Assembly: GCA_029378245.1 (NCBI GenBank)
Contig: JARKIF010000035.1
Span: 496,001-560,000 of the forward strand
Direction of reading: 5' to 3'
Length of the DNA stretch: 64,000 nucleotides
Source of the DNA: Roridomyces roridus
Lineage: Eukaryota > Basidiomycota > Agaricomycetes > Agaricales > Mycenaceae
The position numbers and the translations under genes are program-made. The notes under the pieces were generated by a model, which was not told the DNA's origin, did no database searches, and worked only from the letters and a program-made list of their open reading frames with translations. Below are positions 56,617 to 64,000 of the stretch, one piece after another. Every line of letters begins with the position of its first letter. Position 1 is the stretch's first letter.

Positions 56617-57579
56617 TTGTGTCCTAGGGGTTGTGAACAGTGGGCGGGAAAGACAAGGTCGCGGCTGTGGCGCTCGGATCATTCGGACGAACCAGATGAT
56701 GCCCGAGCAATGCCCGAGTCCCTCTGAGCCAGAGCACGAACCTTTTCGACCACTGTCATGTGTGTTAGATTGGACAACTGATCGAATACAACAGCTGGGG
56801 GGCTTGAGCTCGCAAGCCCCCGTATATATAGTAAATCTAGTGCTGCGCCGCAGCGCTGCGCAGAATCCGGCGTAGCCGTAGAACCAGACTGCGCGGCGTC
56901 CCAAATAATCTCCAACCCGGGGTTTCTCCGTGCGCACACAGCGGGCTCATTTCCAACAATGTGGAAAGGCAAAAGACAAAGAAAAATTACACTGAGAAGA
57001 TCACATTCCTCGATCCGTAATTCATTGTATGCGCAGCATGTTAGACAAGGTTGAGACAAGGACTGTGATGCTCTCCAACTCAGTCCACAATTAATGGCAA
57101 CCGGAACTTTTGGGATCTTCAGCCGTCGGTAAACTTGAGTAGAGAAGCCAAAGCTTATGCATGGAAGCCTCGTGGGTTTCAACCGCCTTCCACTTGACGA
57201 TTGTGTTACTACATTGCAATTCTCATGAAGTCCGTTGTACTCCGTGGCTGGAGTGGATAGAAGGGGTGCACTTAGATGCCGAGGGTTCTGCGCTATGAAT
57301 AGGTCTTTACGGCGCTAGCTCTTGGGCGCCAATGAGAAGCATCACGAGTACTTCAGCGTCTCTACGAGTGCGCCATGTTCCCGGATTCACGAGCGTTCAT
57401 TCTTCCAGAAGTTCTGATGCAGGAGGTTTGAAATGAGCGTCCGGTGGAAGCTTTCTTTCAGTGATGTATCCCAGTTTTTCCGTGTATTTACTAGGTACAA
57501 ACATATTTGACCGAATTGACTCTCCACCTTACAGCAAATCCACTATCTTACACATGCAAACGATGGCACCAGAACTTCT
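56617..57579. other. Intergenic
   Basis: No gene was recognised. A TATA-like ctatatatac (minus strand, about 56821-56830) lies about 210 nt upstream of the BTB start. Confidence 0.4.
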
Positions 57580-60500
57580 TCACGCAACAGGCGCAGCCCT
57601 CATTGTAAGCCGAACCATTGCAGTATCCCACGACTCGGGATGTTCCTCCTCCCTTGCCTCCAACCTGCCGACTCCTGCATGCAACCGATCCTTGCGACGA
57701 ATCCACTCCAAATGGAGCGGGTGCGTTGCGACGAAGAGTTTGAGAAACGCCGAACTGACGCTCTGTCCAGCAGGAAGGGTGAACTCCCACCCCCTGTTGG
57801 CCCCGAATCCGACTGATGCGATACCACCGTACTTGTGAACCGGCGGGGTCCCATGGGTGTGCGTGTACACAGACTGACTCACAAATAAGCTCCGGAGAAA
57901 AAGCAGGAAGAATGCGGGCACGTACCGTTATCTTGTACTCGTCTGTGTCAAAAATATAGAGATACGCCCAGATGTCGTCCGCACTGTGATTGACAATCTC
58001 AAACCCATACAAGACACCCTTCTCGCTGCCGATTTCCGCAACCAGCACGTTCTCGGCATCCATCTTGACGAGATTGTCGTAAGCGGGGTCCCGTATGCGC
58101 TCACCGCGTTCGCCGGTGAGGCGGTACATGCGCAGCTCGCAGCGCTCACCAAACGGGCGGTCCGCAGATTCGTTCGTGCGCAACAGAAAGTCGTTGAAAT
58201 GAGCGATTTCGTCGAGAATGGTAGGTATGTTGCTGTGGTTGTCCTGGAGAGGTATCTGCATATCCACCACACCGTCGACTCGCATCGCTGCCAGGCAGCG
58301 TTCAACGACTAGCACGCGACCAGCGTCACTGGTGCGGAGTACAACGTGTGCTTCCTCCGGCGCCGACTTCACGTATCGATGAGTGGCCGTGAGGCCAGTC
58401 TGGATCGTCGGAAACACCACGTCCACGTACGGGAAGCCTTCCGCGAGGTGGACCTTCAGCGCGCCCTTGGTGTTGTTCCACCGATACAGCATGACCCGCG
58501 CATTCTCCGGAATGACCCAATCGCCCACTTGTAATAGCAGGCACTCGTGGATCTTGACGCTCCCGGCTTGAAAAAGCATCCCAGGTACCGCCGTCCCATT
58601 ATGTTCATCGTACACTGCAAACTCGGTGCCCTCTACGACGCCCTCCACGCTACCCATGTCGACGACGAGAGAATAGGCCGGGGTATCATCATGGACTGCC
58701 GGGGCTCCACTGGACACCCGACGCAGAGGGAGAACGCCGGCTCCCCGAGGTGGAAGGGCGCAAGTGAAAACGAGGCGCCCGCCGTTGTCGCCGATGCAGC
58801 TGGGGCTCTGTTTGTCGAGCGTCGTTTGGTTGAGCGACGTATGAAGATCCTTGTATGTGGTAGGTCGGGTAGGGAGTAATAGACGAAGCTGGTCGATGAG
58901 CGCGCGTGTGAAGCGTCCGTGAACGATCGAGTCTCCGGGCAAGGTGCATTCCCGGGCGAACTCATCCTGTTGGCACGCGGCGAGGATGACGCAGATTTGT
59001 GGAGCAGAGTGTTGGGTGTGTAGGAGGAGGTGGCGGTCTAGGCTGGGTGGAATGGGGAGCGATGGGAAGATGGCGCTGTGCGCGGTGCCAGCTGCTTCGT
59101 CAACCAACCCGCGTGCCATGCCGCTGCTGTGGCAGGAGTCGAAGATGACGGTCTGAAATAGGCAGATCAGATATAAGACTCCGTGAGAGGGGCACAGAAA
59201 CGTACAATATTGTCACCCTTCCTATCGGCTAGAGTGCACAGGAGGGCGAGGAGCACGTAGTCTGGAATCCCATGAACGTATTGCCCGTCAACGTCCGTAT
59301 CGTGCTCGTCGTGCGGACAGATGGTCTCGATCTTGCCATCGGCGGACACGGGAGAGGTGGTGGTAGCCTCCACCCGACTGCCGTGCCCAGCGAAGAAGAA
59401 GATCATTGGCGTATCGCCGTTGTCGGGAATATTCACTGCGTTTTGGGAAAACTGGCACTGCTACGGAAAGGGCATGGAATAATTGAAATATCCATTCTGC
59501 CCAAGCCATGGTCAGATCAATGATCCATGGGTGGACCGGCCGAAAACTTGGTGAGCGAGTCCCTTGCCTGGCCACCGATGGCCATTTGATTCAGCTACCC
59601 CGTGGACAGATTGCCTAACCAGCCATGGCCAGTGTGGGTAGGTAATGTGCCAGAATGCAAATCTGCACCATATCCGTAGGGTGCATCCCCGCATGCCGAC
59701 CAGATTGAATTTGCCGCTCCCGGAAAATCATGCCATAGAAGAACTTGATTCAAATGCATTGCCTTCAAACTAAGTACGTCTCTACAGAATACAAGCCACC
59801 AATTCTGTCGACGCGACGAAGTCAATTCTACAGTGCTTACCGACCCGGGCGCCCTCCTTCGTGTCCAACTCGTAGTACTTGCGCCTCAAGCTCAAGTTCG
59901 CATTCAATGGTGCCCGCATTCCGAGCATGGCGATGTTGGCCGCACAGCGACAGGAGGAAAAATGGCGGACATTCCCCAGGATTGAAGCGTACCTTGGAGG
60001 ATTCGTCGAGACTCGGCGCGATTGGTGACAGTTGGGCGGAAAATGGTGAAGGACTTGAACTCCGAAGGATTGCGGCCCCAGATTTATAAGGAGAATCAGC
60101 CGAGGTGGCCTAAGGAGCCATGGCACGGACAGAAGGTAAGTCTATGCATGGATAGGTTGCAAAATATTGAACTGTCTGCGGGATTGACCAAATGAGCCAT
60201 GTTGTCTGGCCACATATTGCCGGATCGGAGGATTCTTAATCTGGCCATGCTGTCGCCAGAATCCGGGGCCAGGTGAGCCAGAAAATCGGATGGGTAGGCT
60301 ATATCAGAAAGCCCACCTGTCCAGCCGGGTATCCAGATTGCGCAAAACGCAGTGATTGACATTATTGATCAGGTGGGCATCGAAAGCACCGAGTATGGCC
60401 TTGCGCGTGGCCTCCTTGTCGAGCAGTACTTTGGCGTGCAATTCCAGTCCGCGCTGGTCGCAGTAGGAGCCGAGAAATTCCTTGAATAGCTTTGCATCGT

Positions 60501-60642
60501 TGACGCAGCCGCGTAGCGTGGGCAGGTAAGGCTGGGCGATGTACTATGGGGGGATTAGGAATTGTAGCAAAGGCCAAGGAGAACCCACCTCGTTGATACC
60601 AATGATGAGTGCGAACACTTTCTTGGGCTGTGGGTCTGCCAT
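57580..60642 (-). pseudogene. Caspase-like protein (peptidase C14), exon broken by a CACTA-like element
   Basis: Exon 1 is 60642-60589 (MADPQPKKVFALIIGINE), then a 45-nt intron. Exon 2 starts at 60543 with YIAQPYLPTLRGCVNDAKLF. The p20-like core continues IFFFAGHGSRVEA (catalytic His, about 59400) and ETICPHDEHDTD, and then, after an intron near 59160-59210, TVIFDSCHSSGMARG (catalytic Cys, about 59135). Downstream are VILAACQQDEFARE, a long fungal C-terminal extension, and a final exon ending RAAPVA at 57580. The coding sequence LINNVN|IPDNGDTP is split by the 921-bp element at 59434-60354. Apart from that insert no other lesion was seen. The family includes cell-death proteases. Confidence 0.85.
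59434..60354. mobile_element. CACTA-like non-autonomous DNA element
   Basis: The ends are CACTGCGTTTTG and CAAAACGCAGTG, a 12-bp perfect inverted repeat, with a 3-bp duplication ATT (59431-59433, 60355-60357). CACT(A/G) ends with 3-bp duplications fit the CACTA (EnSpm) superfamily. Subterminal regions repeat gccatgg/tggcca-type words in both orientations, as is usual there. No transposase. Excision with one ATT restores the caspase-like frame exactly. Confidence 0.88.
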
Positions 60643-61404
60643 TGGAATGTGGGTTGGAGGGACGACGATGCGCCTTTCGAGTCTTGAGTATTAAATTATG
60701 TCTAGGCGCTCAACCTAGACGCCCACGGAGGCTGTCGGCGTAGAAACACGGATTACTTCGGATCTCGTGAGAGGCGCGAAGATGAACGTGGTTCCGCAGG
60801 CGCCCAAGAATCCAGATACGCCACTTCGTCTTCCACTTGTTTGATGAGACGCCAAGTTGAGGATGAGAAAGCCGGGTATTCGGTGATTTTGTGTGTGTTG
60901 CTACGATGCCTTGGAATGGAAATTTCAAGGCATCACTGGATTTCCTTTTTGGGATGTCAAAACTCTCTCACGATACCCTATGTCTGACATTTCTGATGCG
61001 CGTGGTACCCCTTGTCCGCAGGAGTGATATCGTCCTCGTCTCTTTTGTGGACGGTGTCACGGGGAAAGCTCACATCGCTTATGTAATCTGGGTGTGCGCA
61101 CCTTGTCCACGACGACCGAGGGCGTTGCGGCGGGAGCAGGAGTTCACTATCTCATGCTCATCAATCTGCCACGGCAATATTTACTCTGTTAAATGTTGAT
61201 GACAACGTTCAGCCCTAGGCCCGGGATCTTATGAGAAAGTTTGTACATATTTTCCTGTCAAGAAGCTTGTACATATTTGTCCCTGCACGCTGGCATCTTC
61301 TTTGCTTCTTACCACCACCTCTCCAAGTTCTCTGCTTGCAGTGAGCTGCTCTCTTTGCTTTTTTGTCCTATTTGATGGGATAACAATCTGCAAATCAGTT
61401 CATC
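60643..61404. other. Shared promoter region of caspase-like and NLR-like genes
   Basis: About 760 nt between two head-to-head starts. No gene was supported. Confidence 0.5.
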
Positions 61405-64000
61405 ATGTCTAATACCCACCGAGTCGGAAGAGTCTGGGATGTGATTGTCAATGGTGTGTGAAGTCTCAGAGTGAGATCCTGAATAAATGATCAGCTGTGG
61501 TTCTAGGGGGCCCCGGAGGTAAAGGTGGAAGAGGGGATGAGATTGGGGGAACTGGCGGCCCTGGAGGGAATGCTATCGTCAATGTGTAAGCTTTTTGACA
61601 ACACCGGTGCCAAGTTAATTCATCATTGTATGACAGTATCAAAGGGTTCATCACATTCTTTTCCCGGCATAGTTCTTGTGGCTCATCTTTGGTGTAGATC
61701 AGATGAAGATTTGTTCAAGTGGCTGGGAAAACCTCCAGATACACAGGACAGACAGCATGAGTTGCAACAGTGTTGCCATAAGGATACTGGGACTTGGCTG
61801 CTCCAACATGATCAGCTCATTAATTGGAGAAATACACCTGGCAGCTTGTGGATCCAGGGAATTTGTATGTTAGCTTGGTTTCAATGCTCACCATTTCTAA
61901 TCTATTCTAGCTGGCACGGGGAAAAGTGTACTGAGGTACTTCATTATGGTACAGCACTATCTCTACTAACATGAGCAGCTCAACCATCATCAACAACCTT
62001 GTCAAGACTGGCAAAGAAGTTGCATACTTCTTTTTTGACTTCAGGAATGACAGACAAAGCCTGGACATCATGTTGCGCTCCATTGTCTGGCAGCTCTCTG
62101 TGATGTCACCCACTCCACATGGGACTCTTTCAAAATTTCATGAAACCCTGGGAAAAGGAAAAATACAGCCACAGGTTGGAGATCTCCAAGAACTTCTGGA
62201 TGGTTTACTTGGAGAACTAGGACAGGCATACATTGTTCTGGATGGACTGGATGAATGCCACAAGAATGATTGGACAGGTCTTGTTGGATTTGTGAACAGA
62301 CTATGTGGTTCTTCCAAGAAATGCCCACATTTGCTGTTCACAAGTCAACATCGCCAGGAATTTCAGACAGGCTTCAGGAGCATTCCTTTGATACAGTTGC
62401 TTGCATCAATCTTGCATGAGGACATCAGATCTTTTGTCTACAGCAAGATTTTGGCAATATCTGATGATGGTGATCATGCCAATGCAGTCACAGAACGAAT
62501 TGTGGAGCAAAGCAATGGAATGTAGGTTAAATTCAACTTTGTGGCCTACACTAATGCAATGACTAGGTTCCGCATGGCATGGCTGCTTGCTTCATTATAG
62601 AGCTAGGTCATTGTCACTGGGAGGAGGAATGGGATGAGATCCTTGCTGTCGTCCCAGGTGATCTGTTCAGCATCTACAGCCGTTTCCTGAACCATGCAAA
62701 GGCAGAACCTAAACTGCCATCAGCTTTCATTCAAGCAATACTACGATGGCTTCTGTTTTCAGGAAGAGAGCTATCACCAGAGGAGCTTGCAGATGCTATT
62801 GCTTTTCGCTTGGACCTGCCAATTTTGACTTTTCCAACCTGAATGCATCAATCTATTACCCTAGCAGGCGCAAGGGAAATTCTCAGATTTTCAAGGTGCT
62901 GGATGGGCTCATTGTCATTAATACCCATGAATCAGGGGCTGGATCAATCAGTTTGGCACACTCATCGGTGCGAGACTACTTCCTTTCTGCAGAGTTTTAT
63001 CAAAAGCATGCATCCACTTTTGATCTCAGTGAGAATGTCTCACAGAAGTTCATCACACAAACCTGTGTCCGTTATCTCCTTGTGTTCTCAGAAAAGGAGC
63101 ATGTTATGATTCAAGATGTCTGGATGAAGTACCCACTTGCAGGATATGCTGCTAGAAACTGGTTCAATCACTTCCAACACTGTGATGACACAGACCAGGA
63201 GCAGCTACTCCCAACAACAATGCATTTGCTTGAGGATGAAAGTAGCCAATACAACATGTTGTATCGGTTACAGAGTTACTACAGATTCAAATGTAATGAC
63301 CACACTATGCCAGCAATTTGTATGTGTGCAGAGATAGGGTTTGAAAGAGGGGTGTTGTTCTTGCTTGTGTCTAGGAAGGTGTCACTTGATGTGATCGACA
63401 AGGATGCCTTGACAGTGCTGCATCTTGCCTTAAGGAAAGGATATCCTGGTATTGCAAAGCTGCTCATAGAACATGGGGCACCGGTCGATGCTGCTGCCCA
63501 GGATGGCTGGACTCCCCTTCACCATGCCTGCACAAGAGGCCACCTTGATGTTGCAAAGCTGCTCATTAAACGTGGGGCACCGGTCGATGCTGCTGCCCAG
63601 GATGGCCGGACTCCCCTTCACCATGCCTGCTCAGATGGCCACCTTGATGTTGCAAAGCTGCTCATTAAACGCGGGGCACCGGTCGATGCTGCTGCCCAGG
63701 ATGGCTGGACTCCCCTGCATTATGCCTCCTGGCATGGCCACCTTGAGGTTGCAAAGGTGCTCATAGCATGCGGGGCACCAGTCAATGCTGCAGCCTGGGA
63801 TGGCTGGACTCCCCTTCACCATGCCCTCTCATATGGCCACCTTGATGTTGCAACGCTGCTCATAGAACATGGGGCACCGGTCGATGCTGCTGCCCAGGAT
63901 GGCTGGACTCCCCTTCACCATGCCTGCACAAGAGGCCACCTTTGATGTTGCAAAGCTGCTCATTGAACGTGGGGCACCGGTCGATGATGCTGCCCAAGAT
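61405..64000 (+). pseudogene. NACHT-ankyrin (NLR-like) protein, frameshifted, 3' end off window
   Basis: The ATG at 61405 (MSNTHRVGRVWDVIVN) is followed by a Gly-rich motif (GGPGGKGGRGDEIGGTGGPGG). Spliced exons give DEDLFKWLGKPPDTQ, then NTPGSLWIQGISGTGKSVLS (Walker A, split by two introns around the 25-nt exon 61911-61935). VAYFFFDFRND, IVLDGLDEC (Walker B, about 62240) and the NACHT remainder follow, then ankyrin repeats of 33 residues from about 63450. Frame breaks are a 5-nt ATGGC duplication at 62574-62583, one missing base near 62820, and one extra T near 63941. NLRs of this layout act in fungal non-self recognition and cell death. The base composition is AT-richer than the rest of the window. 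Confidence 0.85.
63450..64000 (+). repeat. Tandem 99-bp ankyrin-coding repeats
   Basis: At least five full 33-residue units (AKLLIxxGAPVDAAAQDGWT / PLHHACxxGHLDV) plus a partial one at the edge. Most DNA positions are identical between units; changes cluster at a few codons (for example CTR, CSD, SWH, SYG before GHL). Confidence 0.92.

Noticed and set aside
59440..60350. A long native intron in the caspase-like gene
   Set aside because: Perfect 12-bp inverted ends and a 3-bp duplication mark it as a transposon; the likely splice would be out of frame.
60891..61199. Plus-strand ORF between the caspase-like and NLR genes
   Set aside because: No recognisable domain, no splice or promoter support, and low-complexity tail; treated as chance.
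1..64000. CRISPR arrays, operons, riboswitches, replication origins
   Set aside because: Intron-rich fungal genes; no spaced direct repeats of CRISPR type and no bacterial-style signals were seen.

Overview
The window reads as genomic DNA of a filamentous basidiomycete, most likely an agaricomycete. Genes carry many 45-60 nt GT-AG introns. The families are typical of these fungi: DUF6534 membrane protein, DUF6699 protein, hydrophobin, F-box and BTB/POZ proteins, a small secreted 'glycopeptide' family, and a NACHT-ankyrin protein. TATA-like boxes lie about 30-110 nt upstream of many start codons.

Layout. 1-18,990: a long inverted repeat whose arms (1 to about 2,815 and about 15,110 to 18,770) each carry a divergent F-box / DUF6699 pair. 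Between the arms lie a full-length ABCB transporter (minus), a secreted type-B carboxylesterase (plus) and a BTB protein (minus). 19,240-31,200: a second long inverted repeat whose arms carry paralogous Zn2Cys6 proteins. Between its arms are a decayed F-box gene, a DUF6534 gene and a PHO80/PCL-type cyclin. 31,200-33,640 is gene-free. 33,649-37,927 is a GH35 beta-galactosidase. 38,694-43,722 is a hydrophobin gene whose first intron holds a Ty1/copia element. 44,000-53,600 holds two BTB genes, two 'glycopeptide' genes and two F-box genes. 53,600-57,500 is repeat-rich with a damaged BTB gene. 57,580-64,000 holds a head-to-head pair: a caspase-like (peptidase C14) gene and a NACHT-ankyrin (NLR-like) gene, both damaged, which runs off the right edge.

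Mobile DNA is well resolved and has broken or altered several genes. A 323-bp solo LTR with 5-bp target duplications interrupts the DUF6699 gene in both arms of the first inverted repeat. A 761-bp hAT-type MITE (21-bp perfect terminal repeats, 8-bp duplication) sits only in the right arm. A 4.6-kb copia element with apparently identical LTRs sits in the hydrophobin intron. A 921-bp CACTA-like element (CACTG...CAGTG ends, 3-bp duplication) interrupts the caspase-like exon. In each case removing the insert and one duplication restores a plausible reading frame or intron.

Functional themes: ubiquitin-ligase adaptors (F-box, BTB), secreted and wall proteins (esterase, beta-galactosidase, hydrophobin, glycopeptides), and a likely self/non-self or cell-death locus (caspase-like plus NLR). 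The most unusual single feature is a one-nucleotide exon in the carboxylesterase that completes the catalytic serine codon. All exon models come from reading splice signals and protein families by eye; none was checked by alignment or RNA data.
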